64,000 nt of DNA from Liquidambar formosana (GCA_039720395.1 CM077832.1:25879607-25943606), one strand, 5' to 3'; shown: positions 41,071 through 54,300, counted from the first letter of the stretch. A program made the numbers and translations. Notes: generated from the sequence alone by a model not told the origin.

Positions 41071-44009
41071 TGTCATGCCCCAAAAATAGCCTTGCTAAAG
41101 CCTAGTGAGGTAGTGACAACTCAAAATCTTATCCATTCATTCTCCAAGAGACACCATGTTGACAAATATTACTTCACATAAATATTAATTTCTTTATTAC
41201 CTCATATACGAAATTATAATTATTACAATGCATCACTGTTTGATATTACATCACATATGTCAACTTATCAAAACTAAACAACTATCGAATAAGGAAAATA
41301 TGCTCTTCTATTCATGTCTTCTCAACAACTCACAAATTTCCAATTCCTGAAAAATAATTTTTAATAAAAGGGTGAGCAAACCACGCCTCAGTGAGATAAT
41401 TCATCCATGAATGCTTAACATTAGTATACAACAGCTCATCGTACATTTAACAGCATCTCTGTAACATCTCATACTGCAATGATGTTAATAACATTTCTCA
41501 AAATTTATGCCACTTAAGCATATAAAATTTGTATACAACAACTCATCTTACATGTAACAACATCTATACTTTTTTTTTTTTTTTTTTTGGATAAGTGAGT
41601 AAGTATATTCCAAAAAACCAAGATATACATGAAGAGCAAAAACAAGCCCTCAAAGGGCAGCAAACTCCCAAATGGAGCTACCTATGAAACAAAACAAGCC
41701 CTCACAACCTGAGGAAAAACAAAACAAGCCCTCACAACCTCACAACATCTATACTTAACATTAGTATACAACAACTCATCTTACATGTAACAGCATCTTT
41801 GTAACATCTCATACTACAATGATGTTAATAGCACTTCTCAAAAGTTATGCCACTTAAGCATTTAAAATTTACACGTACCTGTGCCTCTGTTGCCTGCTGC
41901 AACCTGCAAAAACAATCATAGCATACCTGTCTGCTCATACAGGATATACTATCTACAACCACAGCACACACCTCTCATTATGTGTGTATGCTACCCTACT
42001 GGCCTCTTGCCCTAAAAAATGGAGTAGCATATTAGTGCACTAACTGTAGGGCTTTCTCAACCCAGTCGTCTTCATCTCAACATCTCAACATTTCAATATC
42101 AGTTACAAATATAAGCAACTTCACATAAACATGTCACAAAATAGATTTATACATGCTTGTTTCTCATCTCAACATTTTAATCTCAATCACAAGTATAAGC
42201 ATTCAACTTCACATAAACAGATCATTGAATAACTTGATACATGTTTGTACATGCATTAATAATCGTATCGCTCAACATATGGATGCTACTATCATGCACG
42301 TACACTAATTAATCTCAATAATATTTTGATATCCAATTATGAGTATGAATTATTATTCATATTATTCTCTATCACCATTAACAATCTGTAATCAAACTAC
42401 TCAACATAAATCTTAAAGCCAAATATTCCAGTTTGGGGAAATTTTGGAATTTTTCATAAGTTTAGGGGCTATATTGCAAATATAAGAATTATGAGGACTA
42501 TGATGACATCATAGAAATGTTAATAAAAGTCCCTAAAGTGTTTTACTTCTCACCAATATCTCATAGATTAAAACAGAACTCAATTTGGAATCCATTTGAG
42601 CTATTTTTAGTACGTAGGGATATAACAGTCATTTTACAAGTGAATAAAATAATGCTCAAAATAAAAATATTCATTTTGCCTCACAATATCCTCATATAGA
42701 TTTTGTTGATATGGATCCAATGTTTCAAATGGTAACTTAATCGGAATTCAATACACTTTGTTTAAGGTAGTCAAAGTTTGAAAACAAACTACATAAAAGG
42801 GTTATAATATCCTAATTTTTGAAACCCATGTTATCACAATCAAATGGTTACAAAATTGTAAATATAGGTTTCTAGTATTTTTATAGTGATTTTAAAAAAT
42901 ATTTTTAGCTCCTAAGGAGGGCCCCACATGGTCCAATTGCACTAAGATCCACGTGGCCTATGGTACACCCTGCCACACCTAACCAACCTGCACATCTTCT
43001 TCCCCGTGCAACTACAAAACCAGCTGCTGTCTGAAATTTTTCTCACATTTAATCAAAACTTTGAAAATTCATAACTAATTCATTTCTCAACCTTTTTCGA
43101 TGATTCAAAAGCCCATTTTGCTTAGTTTTTCATGTAGAATCTTATAAAAATATCAGAAAAATAAAAAAAGTTACGAATTCATACAGATTTTCATATCTGT
43201 GTTTCAGGTTGTCCAATTTATTTCTCACAACCTACAAGGTATTAAAGCCTAAAATTTATACAGAAGCTTCTCTATAGTATCATAAAACTATGGTAAAAAT
43301 TTCATAGAGTTTCATTCACTGTGCATAGAGAACCAATCAAACAAAGTATGAGGGAAGCTATTGATGCTTCTTTGAAGCTCCAAAAATTATCCAAACATCA
43401 ACCAATCCTCATGAAACTTTTAGAACTTATCCTATATCATTCAAAGATGAAAAATCTCACCTCAGGTTTGTAGAAAAATGCTTTGAAACTTTCTTGGTTT
43501 GAGCTCCCTTCTTTCTCCTTCTTTCTTTCTTTCTATTTTTCTCTTTTGTTACACTCACTTAGTAGCTCATTTGGTACGAAAATAGGCTGAATATCAGCCC
43601 TTTTATACCCCCTCAAGTCAAAGGAAGTCTTCCCTCATTAATTGGTTAAGATTCCTCTTAATCCCTTTTTCCCCAAGCAACCCCTTCCTTTCTCTCCAGG
43701 CAAGCAAACGTGGCTTTTTTTTTTTTTTTTGTTTTTGTTTTGTTTTGTTTTGTTTTTCTTTTTCAGCAATTCATAGAACTTGGCCATCTCTTCCCCTCCC
43801 CATGTAAGCAATGACCTCATCTTAAAGATTAATTACATCATTAATCCTATTATTTTGATAAATTGGCAATGTTGTTATATATATCCTAAATTTTTAGTGA
43901 TTAAATAATGATAAATATTTATAAGTATTATAATAATGATAACAACAATAATAATAATAATCACACTAATCAATTGATTATTAGGGTGGCAAGTGTTTGG
44001 GTTATCACA
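41071..44009 (+). mobile_element. Probable solo LTR (about 2.94 kb) in the satellite
   Basis: The insert starts TGTCATGCCCC and ends GGGTTATCACA, imperfect inverses with TG...CA ends, and is flanked by ATCTG (41066-41070) and ATTTG (44010-44014), a 5-bp duplication with one change. Satellite sequence resumes on the right exactly where it stopped. There is no polymerase ORF inside. A long LTR with this kind of terminus would suit a Gypsy element of the Tekay/Del type, but lineage is inference. A 170-bp LINE tail is nested at 41572-41741. Confidence 0.65.
41572..41741 (-). mobile_element. Half-LINE 3' tail fragment nested in the solo LTR
   Basis: A T run followed by GGATAAGTGAGTAAGTATAT starts the insert, so it reads on the minus strand. 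A 15-bp duplication ACAACATCTATACTT lies at 41557-41571 and 41742-41756. The body is nearly identical to the 3' UTR of the ORF1-only element at 60110-61306, and ends with a short internal duplication (AACAAGCCCTCACAACCT twice). Confidence 0.85.
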
Positions 44010-44120
44010 ATTTGTAGATTCGTGGGAGTCTCACAACGCTTCCTAGACACCAGTATGAGCTCTATACACTCAAAAAAATCCGAGGAGACTTTCGAGACTC
44101 CACGACATTCTCTAGACTAA
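44010..44120 (+). repeat. Satellite array, left arm, segment 3 (about one monomer)
   Basis: This single monomer lies between the solo LTR and the ORF1-only element and aligns with the monomer beginning near 37400. Confidence 0.85.
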
Positions 44121-45874
44121 CTCCCATGTGCTCCCCAGTCACTCCTTTGCTGACCCCTACATCCCAACACCAGCAGCTACCAAGGCCACGTTTGGCTCCA
44201 ATGATTCAAGGAAGTCTACATCTTTCCTGGGTAGAGCTACCGTGGGTAATTCTTTTCCCCCACTCATCTCTAATTCCTCCACGGTTTCACCTAATAGTAG
44301 CCATTCTATAGCTCATAATTCATCTGCTTGGAGTTCTCTCTTTAAATCAAATTCCAAGAGTAAAGAATGTCTCAAGTTTTATCAACCGAGTACCATTAAT
44401 GGTAAAATCATTGTTACCCCTCCTGCTGATGTGATTAAGAAAGGAAATGAGTTATGGAACGATTGTCTTGTCGGACATTTCCTTGATAGGAAGTTGCCAT
44501 TTTCTCTAGCAAATAGTTGGGCTGAAAAGCTATGGAGCAAGGAAGGGCTGTTGGATGTTATGTCAACCAACAATGGTTTTTATCTTTTCAAGTTTAGTAG
44601 TGATGCTAATTCCCTTAGAGTGCTTGATTCTGGCCCTTGGTATTTTGCAGGTAAACTCATTATTCTCCAAAAATGGCATGAAGGAATTCAGCTTTCCAAG
44701 GTTAAACTATCTAAAATCCCAGTTTGGGTAAAGCTCTACAATGTCCCTTTAAATCTTTGGACCATTGAGGGCCTTAGCTATGCAGCAAGTGCTGTTGGCA
44801 CTCCTTTGTACCTTGATGATGCTACTGAATCAAGAAGCAGAATTAATTATGCTCGAGTTTGTATTGAAATTTCAGCAGAAAATGATATACCCGAGAACTT
44901 TGATCTTGATGTAGGCAAAGGTAGGATTTATTCCATTGATGTTGAAGTGCCTTGGAAACCCCCTTCTTGTGCAATTTGCAAAGAATTTGGGCATTCCATA
45001 AACAATTGCAATAAAGTTTTAAGGAAAGTTTGGGTTCCTAAAGATACCCGAAATGTTTCTATTGCCTCCCCAGTGTGTAAGCCTATTACTCAACAAGTTG
45101 AAGCTGTCCCCATTTCTCCCCTAGTCACCCGTTCCTCTTTTTATGAGACTAATTCTGATGGGGTTGTGTCCACTCCTATGGAGAAGGTTCAAAATGCTAG
45201 TTCTTTAGATAGTAATGGTGTTAAAGAGGATAGTTCAAATTGGGTGACTGTTACCAAGAAAGGCAGAGGCAAATCTGGTGTTTCTTCTAGTTCCAAAAAT
45301 AATGCAACTTATGCTATTCGCTCGGATTCAAATCTCCCAGTGATGGATGAGTTTTTGTGTGTTCTCAATGGAAAGGATTCCCACGGGCTTCCTATTTCAG
45401 GCCAAAACATGGGTACTGATTCTCTTTGTTCCCCTTCTATAGAAGATCTTGGATGCTCTAAAGATATGGGGAGTTCTGTCACTTCTGATAGTCACTACCA
45501 TGATATAGATGCTACCATTGCTCGCCAAGCCCGTTTTGCGAAGCTCAAGGAAAGACTTGATCAAGCCAAGGAGAAAATTGACATGCCACTAAAATCATGT
45601 CTTAACAAGTTTCCTAGTTCGATTCATCATCGAGCTTCCCCGAATTCCAAAGGGCACAATGTATCATTTGCAGGGATTGATGGCACTTAGCCTCTTGAGA
45701 GGGAGTTTTCTGGTTTGCCTTGCTGGCTGTTTTTGGCTTTCTCTCGGGCTGTGAGAGTTTTCTTATCTTTTGTTGCTCCTTTTAGGGAGTCTTTGGCCGT
45801 TGAGGGCTTGTTCTGCTCTTCATGTATATTTTGGTTTTTTGGTATACATACTCACTTATCCAAAAAAAAAAAAA
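44121..45874 (+). mobile_element. ORF1-only LINE-derived element (half-LINE), copy 1
   Basis: An ORF1-type coding region runs straight into a 3' UTR of about 170 bp that ends TACTCACTTATCC plus an A run (45862-45874). No ORF2 lies between. The 3' end resembles family-A LINE (CTCGGGCTGTGAG and a CTCACTTA(C/T)CC terminus). No target-site duplication was found; compared with the matching monomer near 37500, about 10 bp of satellite seem to be missing at the junction. Confidence 0.75.
44128..45690 (+). CDS. LINE ORF1 protein, DUF4283 plus CCHC zinc knuckle, 5'-truncated
   Basis: Nucleic-acid-binding ORF1 protein of plant L1-type elements; it would coat element RNA. The frame is open for 520 codons but has no ATG at its left end, so the N-terminus is missing. 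A Ser/Pro-rich lead is followed by a DUF4283-like domain (about residues 80-235) with a typical DSGPWYFAGKL block, then a CX2CX4HX4C knuckle with C281, C284, H289 and C294, then a Ser/Thr-rich tail containing SNWVTVTKKGRGK and a Lys/Glu-rich stretch near residue 475. No stop or shift interrupts it. It is clearly related to the copy at 60318-61306 but not identical. Confidence 0.85.
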   Translation: MLPSHSFADPYIPTPAATKATFGSNDSRKSTSFLGRATVGNSFPPLISNSSTVSPNSSHSIAHNSSAWSSLFKSNSKSKECLKFYQPSTINGKIIVTPPADVIKKGNELWNDCLVGHFLDRKLPFSLANSWAEKLWSKEGLLDVMSTNNGFYLFKFSSDANSLRVLDSGPWYFAGKLIILQKWHEGIQLSKVKLSKIPVWVKLYNVPLNLWTIEGLSYAASAVGTPLYLDDATESRSRINYARVCIEISAENDIPENFDLDVGKGRIYSIDVEVPWKPPSCAICKEFGHSINNCNKVLRKVWVPKDTRNVSIASPVCKPITQQVEAVPISPLVTRSSFYETNSDGVVSTPMEKVQNASSLDSNGVKEDSSNWVTVTKKGRGKSGVSSSSKNNATYAIRSDSNLPVMDEFLCVLNGKDSHGLPISGQNMGTDSLCSPSIEDLGCSKDMGSSVTSDSHYHDIDATIARQARFAKLKERLDQAKEKIDMPLKSCLNKFPSSIHHRASPNSKGHNVSFAGIDGT

Positions 45875-48322
45875 TCTCCATTAACTCTTGGGATCTCCAT
45901 AACAATTCCTAGACCCGTAGGAGCTCTATCCGCTCCAAAAAAATCTTAAGAGGCTTTCAAGACTCCACAACGCTCTTAAAACACATTTAGAGTTGCCATT
46001 AACTCATGGGAGCCTCACAACGGTTACAAGACACTCGTAGGAACTCTATTCGTCCCAAAGAATCCTAGAGGGCTTTTTAGACTCCATGACGCTCTCTATA
46101 CTTAATTAGAGTTGTCATAGACTCCTGGGAGCCCCACAATGTTTCCCACACACCCGTAGGAGCTCTATACGCTCTAAAAAAAATCTTCGGGGGTATTCTA
46201 GAGTCCACGCCGGTTTCCAAACTCAATTACTGTGTCAATACAATTGTGGTAGCCTCCAACGCTTCCTAGATACACATAGGAGCTGTATACGCTGCAAAAG
46301 ATGCAAGTAGGCTTTCTAGAGTCCACAATGCCCCCACAATGCTTCCTAAACAAAGGTAGGAGCTTTATACTCTCCAAAAACTCTTAGGAGACTTTTGAGA
46401 GTCCATGACTCTTTATAAACTCAATTAGAGTCGCCATTGACTCGTGGAAGCTCTACAATGCTTTCTAGACACTCGTAGGAGCTCTATACTGTCCAAAAAT
46501 TCCTAGTTGGCCTTCGCGACTCCATGATGCTCTCTAGAGTCAATAGGGTCGCCATAGACTCGTGGGACTCTCACAACGTTTTCCTAGACACCCATAGGAG
46601 CTCTATACGCTCCAAAAAAATCCTAGGAGGCTTTTGAGAGTCCACGATGCACTCTAGACTCATTTAGGGTCGCCATTTACTCGTGGGAGCCTCTCAACAC
46701 TTCCTAAACTCCCATAGGACCTCTATATGCTCCCAAAAAACCCTAGAAGGCGTTTTAGAGTCCACGACGATCTCCAGATTTAATTAGGGTTGGCACTGAC
46801 TCGTGGGAGCGCCACTTAAGCACCCGTAGGAGATCAATACGGCTGAAAAAAATCTTAGGACGCTTTCTAGACTCCACGACACCCTCCAGACTCAATTATA
46901 GTCGCTATAGACTCGTGAGAGTCTCTCAACACTTCCCAGACACCCATAGGAGCTCTATAAGCTCCAAAAAAATCATAGGAGGTATTCTAGAGTCCACGAA
47001 CCTAGGAGGCCCACTAGCGTCGTCTTACATTCGTGGGAGCATCACAATGCTTCCTAAACACCAAAAGGAGCTGTATATGCTCCAAAAAAATTCACAGGAG
47101 ACTCTTAAGAGTTCACGGTGCCCTCTAAACTCAATTAGAGTCGCCATTGACTCGTGAGAGCTCTACAACACTTCTAGGACACCTGTAGGAGCTTTATACA
47201 CCCAAAAAAAATCCTAGCAGGCTTATAAGAGCCCACGACGCTCTATAAACTAATTTAGAGTCACCATTGGCCCGTGGGAGCCTCACAACGCTTCCAAGAC
47301 ACCTGTAGGACCTCTATACGTTCCAAAAAACCTTAGAAGGCCTTTTTGAGTCCACAACACTCTATAAATTCAATTAGAGTCGTCATTGACTCGTGGGAAC
47401 TCCACAACGCTTCCTAGACACCCGTAGGAGCTCTATATGCTCAAAAAAATCCTAGCAGTCTTATGAGAGCCCACAACGCTCTATAAACTCATTTAGAGTC
47501 GCCATTGACTCGTGGAGCCTCACAACACTTCCAAGACACCTATAGGACCTCTATACGCTCCAAAAAATCTTAGAAGGCTTTTTTGAGTTTACGACGCTCT
47601 ATAAACTCAATTAGAGCCGTCATTGACTCGTGGGAGCTCCACAACGCTTCCTAGACACCCGTAGGAGTTCTATACGGTCCAAAAAATCCTTGGACGCTTT
47701 CGAGAGTCTACAACGCTCTCTAGACTCATTCGGAGTCGCCATTCCATCTTGGTATCCTCACAATGCTTCTTGGGCACCCGTAGGAGCTCAATACTATCCA
47801 AAAAATCTTAAGGGGCTTTTTAGAGCCCACGACCTTCTCTAGACTCAAATAAAGCCGCTACGGACTCATAGGAGCCTCACAACACTTCCTAGAAACCCGT
47901 AAGAGCTCTATGCGCTGCAAAAAACCATAGGAGGCTTTCTTGAGTCCATGATGCTCTCTTGACTCAATTGGAGTCGTTATAGACTTGTGGGAGCCACTCA
48001 ACATTTCCTAAACACCCATAGCAGCTTTATATGCTCCAAAAAATCAAAGGAGGCTTTCTAGAGTCCACAACGCTTTCTAGACTCAATTGCGTAGCCACAA
48101 ATTCGTGAGAGTCTCACAACGCTTCCAAGACACAAGTAGGAGCTGTATATGCTCCAAAAAAACTCATAGGAGACTCTTGAGAGTTCATGGTGCTCGCTAA
48201 ACTCAATTAGAGTCGCCATTGACTCATAGGAGCTCCACAACGCTTCCTAGACACCTGTAGGAGCTCTATATGCTCCCCAAAATCTTAGGAGGCTTTTGAG
48301 AGTCTACAACGCTCTCTAAACT
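45875..48322 (+). repeat. Satellite array, left arm, segment 4
   Basis: The same ~119-bp monomers continue up to the point where orientation changes. The last monomer breaks off after GCTCTCTAAACT. Confidence 0.9.
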
Positions 48323-51300
48323 AGAAGGCCACCTATGAATTTTTTGACTGTATAGAGCTTCTACAGGTGTCCAGAAAGCATTGTGGAGCCTCCACGAGTC
48401 AATGGCAACTCTAATTGAGTTTAAAAAGAGTCATGGACTCTCAAAACTCTCCTAAGACTTTTTTGAGAGTATAGAGCTCCTACCTGTGTCTAGGAAGCAT
48501 TGTGAGGCTCCCACGAGTCTATGGCGATCCTATTGAGTCCAGAGAGCGTCATGGACTCTAGAAAGCCTACTCGTATTTTTTCGGAGCGCATAGAGCTCCT
48601 ACGGGTATCTAGGATGCGTTGTGAGGCTACCACAATTGTATTGAGTCTATAATTGCGTCTAGAGACCGTCGTGGACTCTAGATTGCCTCCTAGGATTTTT
48701 TTTTTCGAGCGTATAGAGCTCCTACGGGTGTGTACGAAACGTTATGAGGCTCCTAGGAGTCTATGACGACTCTAATTGAGTGTTGAGAGCGTCGTGAAGC
48801 CTAAAAAGCCTTCTAGGATTCTTTGGAGCGAATAGAGATCCTACGGGTATCTTGTAAGTGTTGTGAGGCTCCCATGAGTCAATAGCAATTCTAATTGTCT
48901 CTTGAGAGCGTTGCGGAGTCCCGAACGCTTCCTAAGATATTTTGGAGCATATAGAGCTCGTACGGGGATCTAGGAATCGCTGTGGAGATCCTACGAGTTA
49001 ATGGCGACTGTAATTTGGTCTAGAGAACGTCGTGGAGTCTCGAAAGTCTCCTCGGATTTTTTTGGAGCGTATAGAGCTCATACTGGTGTCTATGAAGCGT
49101 TGTGAGATTCCCACGAATCTACGGCTACCCTGCAAAGTCTAGCGAACGTCGTGAACTCTAGAAAGCCTCCTATAATTTTTTGGAGCTTATAGAGTTGCTA
49201 CGGGTGTCTAGGAAGCGTTGCGAGGCTCCTACGAGCCTATGATGACGCTAGTAGAGTCAAGAGAGCGTTGTGGGCTCTCGAAAGCATCCTAGGATCTTTT
49301 GGAGCTTATAGCGCTCCTACGGGTGTCAAGGAAGCATTGTGCGAGTCCCACGAGTCCATAGTGACCCTATTGACCTGGAAAGCATTGTGGGCTCTTGAAG
49401 GCGTCCTTGGAAATTTTGCACCGTATAGAGCTCCTATGGGTGACCAGAAAGCATCGTGGAGCTCCCACCAGTCAATGGCGACTCTAAATTAGTTTACAGA
49501 GACGTGGACTCTCAAAAGACTTCAAGGATTTTTTTGGTGGGTATAGAGCTCCTACCTGTGTCTAAGAAGCTTTGTGGCGCTCCCACGAATCTATGGAGAC
49601 CCTATTGAGTCTGGAGAGCATAGTGGACTCTAGAAATCCTACATGTATTTTTTGGAGTGTATTAGAGCTCCTACAGGTATCTAGCAAGTGTTGTGGGGCT
49701 CCCATGACTCTATGGAGACTTTAATTGAGTTCGGAGACCGTCATGGACTCTAGAAAGCCTACTAGGATTTTTTTGTAGCTTATAGAGCTCCTGGGGGTTT
49801 GTAGGAAACGTTGTAGGGCTCCCACGAGTCTATAGCGACCCTAATTGAGACTAGAGTGTGTCGTGGACTCTGTAAAGCCTTGTAGGATTCTTTAGAGCGT
49901 ATAGAGGTCCTACGGGTGTCTTGGAAGCGTTGTGAGACTCCCACGAATCAATGGCGACTCTAAATAACTTTAGACAGCGTCGTGGACTCTCGAAAGGCTC
50001 CTAGGATTTTTTTCGAGCGGATAGAGCTCCTACGGGTGTCTAGGAAGTGTTCTGGAGCTCCCGCGAGTCAAGGGCAAATCTAATTGAGTTTCGGGAGCGC
50101 CGTGAAGTCTCAGAAGTCTCTTGTGATTTTCATGGAGCATATACAACTCCTACTGGTGTTTTGAAAGCATTGTGTTGCTCCCACGAATATAAGGCGACGC
50201 GATTGAGCCTCCTATGACTTTCTGGAGCTTATAGAGCTCCTATGGGTGTGTCTAGGAAGTGTTGAGTGGCTCCCACGAGTCTATAGCGTCTATAATTGAC
50301 TCTAGAGAGTGTCGTGGACTCTAGAAAGCCTCCTACGATTTTTTGGACCACATAGAGCTCTTACGGGTTTCTAGGAAGCGTTGTGAGGTTTCTACGAGTC
50401 CGTGGCGACTTTATTTGTAGACATGGAGAGGGTCACGGACTCTAGAAAGCCTTATAGGGTTTTCTGGAGAGTATTGAGCTCCCACGGGTGTCTAGGAAGC
50501 GTTGTGAGGATGTCAAGAGTGAATGGCGACGCTGAACGAGTCTAGAGAGCGTAGTAGACTCTCAAAACCGTCCTAGGATTTTTTTGGACCTCATAGAGCT
50601 CTTACGGGTGTCTAGGAAGCGTTGTGGAGCTCCCAAGTGTCAATGAGGGCTCAAATTGAGTTTATAGAGAGTCGTGGACTCAAAAAAGCCTTCTAGGAGT
50701 TTTTTGGAGCATATATCGCTCCTATTAGCGTCTTGGAAGTGTTGTGAGACTCCCACAAATCTGTGGCTATGCCATTGAGTCCAGCGAGCGTTGTGGACTC
50801 TAAAAACCTCCTTTTTTTTTTGGAGCGTATAGAGCTGCTAGGATGTGTTGAGAGGCTCCCGTGAGTCTATAGCGACTCTAATTGAGTCAGGAGAGCGTCG
50901 TGGACTCTAGAAAGCCTCCTAGGATTTTTTGGAGGATATACAACTCCTACTGGTGTTTAGGAAGCATTGTGATGCTTCCACGAATGTAAGGCGACGCTAC
51001 TGAGCCTCCACAGGTCGTGGACTCTAGAAAGCCTCCTATGATTTTTTGGAGCTTATAGAGCTCCTATGGGTGTCTAGGAAGTGTTGGGAGGCTCCCACGA
51101 GTCTATAGTCTAATTGAGTCTAGAGAATGTCGTGGAGTTAAGAAAGCTTCCTAGGATTTTCTCGACCGTATTGGGCTCCTACGGGTGCCTAAGAGGTGTT
51201 GTGGCGCTCCCACAATTCGATAGCGACCGTAATTGAATTTAGAGATCGTTGTGGACTCTAAAAGGCCTTCTAGGAGTGTATTGAGCTCCTATGGGTGTCT

Positions 51301-54300
51301 AGGAAGTGTTGAGAGGCTCCCACGAGTAAATGGCGAGCGACCTTGAATGAGTCTCGAGTGCATCGTGGACTCTCAAAAGCCTCCTAGGACTTTTTTTGGA
51401 GCGTATAGAGCTCCTAAGGGTATCTAGGAAGCGTTGTAGGAGTCCCACGAGTCTATGGCGACCCTATTGACTTTAGAGAGCATTGTGGAGCCTCGAAGGC
51501 CACCTAGGAATTTTTGGACCGTGTAGAGCTCCTACGGGTGTCCAGAAAGCATTGTGGAGCTTCCACGAGTCAATGGCGACTCTAATTGAGTTTAAAAAGA
51601 GTCGTGGACTCTCAAAACTCTCCTAAGATTTTTTGAGAGTATAGAGCTCCTACCTGTGTCTAGGAAGCATTGTGAGGCTCCCACGAGTCTATGGCAACCC
51701 TATTAAGTCCAGGGACTGTCGTGGACTCTAGAAAGCCTACTCGTATTTTGTTGGAGCGCATAGAGCTCCTACGGGTATCTAGGATGTGTTGTGAGGCTAC
51801 CACAATTGTATTGAGTCTATAATTGCGTCTAGAGACCGTCGTGGACTCTAGACTGCCTCCTAGGATTTTTTTTTTTTTTTTTCCGAGCGTATAGAGCTCC
51901 TACGGGTGTGTACGAAACGTTATAAGGCTCCCAGGAGTCTATGACGACTCTAATTGAGTGTTGAGAGCCTCATGAAGCCTAAAAAGCCTTCTGGGATTCT
52001 TTGGAGCGAATAGAGATCCTATGGGTATCTTGTAAGCGTTGTGAGGCTCCCATGAGTCAATGGCGATTCTAATTGTCTCTTGAGAGCGTTGTGGAGTTTC
52101 GAAAACTTCCTAAGATATTTTGGAGCATATAGAGCTCGTACGGGGATCTAGGAATCGCTGTGGAGATCCTACGAGTTAATGGCGACTGTAATGTGGTCTA
52201 GAGAACGTCGTGGAGTCTCGAAAGTCTCCTTGGATTTTTTTGGAGCGTATAGAGCTCATACTGGTGTCTAGGAAGCGTTGTGAGATTCCCACGAATCTGC
52301 GGCTACCCTGCAGAGTCTAGCGAACGTCGTGAACTCTAAAAAGCCTCCTAGAATTTTTTGGAGCTTATAGAGTTGCTACGGGTGTCTAGGAAGCGTTGCG
52401 AGGCTCCTATGAGTCTATGATGACGCTAGTCGAGTCAAGAGAGCGTCGTGGGCTCTCGAAAGCGTCCTAGGATCTTTTGGAGCTTATAGCGCTCCTACGA
52501 GTGTCAAGGAAGCATTGTGTGAGTCCCATGAGTCCATAGTGACCCTATTGACCAGGAAAGCATCGTGGGCTCTCGAAGGCGTCCTTGGAAATTTTGGACC
52601 GTATAGAGCTCCTATGGGTGACCAGAAAGCATCGTAGAGCTGCCACCAGTCAATGGTGACTCTAAATTAGTTTACAGAGACGTGGACTCTCAAAAGATTT
52701 CTAGGATTTTTTTTGGTGGGTATAGAGCTCCTACTTGTGTCTAAGAAGATTTGTGGCGCTCCCACGAGTTTATGGAGATCCTATTGAGTCTGGAGAGCAT
52801 CGTGGACTCTAGAAATCCTCATAGGGTTTTCTGGATAGTATTGAGCTCCTACAGGTGTCTAGGAAGCGTTGTGAGGATGCCAAGAGTGAATGGCGACGCT
52901 GAATGAGTCTAGCGAGCGTAGTAGACTCTCAAAAGGGTCCTATGATTTTTTGGACCCCATAGAGCTCTTAACGGGTGTCTAGGAAGCGTTGTGGAGCTCC
53001 TAAGTGTCAATGAGGGCTCAAATTGAGTTTATAGAGTGTCGTGGACTCAAAAAAGCCTTCTAGGAGTTTTTTGGAGCGTATAGAGGTCCTACAGGTGTCT
53101 TGGAAGCGTTGTGAGGCTCGCACGAGTCACTGGCGAGTCTGAATGAGTTTAGAGAGCGTCGTGAACTCTCGACAGCCTTTTAGGATTTTTTGGAGCGTAT
53201 AGAGCTCCTACGGGTGTCCTGGAAGCGTTGTGGAGCTCCCTCGAGTCAATGGCAACTGTAATTGAGTTTGGAGAGCACAGTGAATTCCCAAGAGCCTCCG
53301 GTGATTTTTTTGCAGCATATATCGCTCCTACTGGCGTCTTGGAAGCGTTGTGAGACTCCCACAAATCTGTGGCTATGCTATTGAGTCTAGCGAGCGTCGT
53401 GGACTCTAAAAACCTCCTTTTCTTTTTTGGAGCGTATAGAGCTGCTAGGATGTGTTGAGAGGCTCCCGTGAGTCTATAGCGACTCTAATTGAGTCAGGAG
53501 AGCGTCGTGGACTCTAGAAAGCCTCCTAGGATTTTGTGGAGCATATACAACTCCTACTGGTGTTTAGGAAGCATTGTGATGCTTCCACGAATGTAAGGCG
53601 ACGCTATTGAGCCTCCACAGGTCGTGGACTCTAGAAACATATAGAGCTACTATGGGTGTCTAGGAAGTGTTGGGAGGCTCCCACAAGTCTATAGTCTAAT
53701 TGAGTCTAGAGAATGTCGTGGAGTTAAGAAAGCTTCCTAGGATTTTCTGGACCGTATTGAGCTCCTACGGGTGCCTAAGAGGCGTTGTGGCGCTCCCACG
53801 TTTCGATAGCAACCGTAATTGAATCTAGAGATCGTCGTGGACTCTAAAAGGCCTTCTAGGAGCTTGTTGAGCTCCTATGGGTGTCTAGGAAGTGTTGAGA
53901 GGCTCCCACGAGTAAATGGCGAGCGACCCTGAATGAGTCTCGAGTGCATCGTGGACTCTCGAAAGCCTCCTAGGACTTTTTTTGGAGCGTATAGAGCTCC
54001 TAAGGGTGTCTAGGAATCGTCGTAGGAGTCCCACGAGTCTATGGCGACCCTATTGACTTTAGAGAGCATTGTGGAGCCTCGAAGGCCACCTAGGAATTTT
54101 TGGACCGTGTAGAGCTCCTACGGGTGTCCAGAAAGCATTGTGGAGCTTCCACGAGTCAATAGCGACTCTAATTGAGTTTAAAAAGAGTCATGGACTCTCA
54201 AAACTCTCCTAAGATTTTTTTGAGAGTATAGAGCTCCTACCTGTGTCTAGGAAGCATTGTGAGGCTCCCACGAGTCTATGGCGACCCTATTGAGTCCAGA

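Noticed and set aside
43908..44120. Asn-rich 70-codon frame
   Set aside because: It arises from an AAT/AAC microsatellite at the end of the solo LTR running into satellite.
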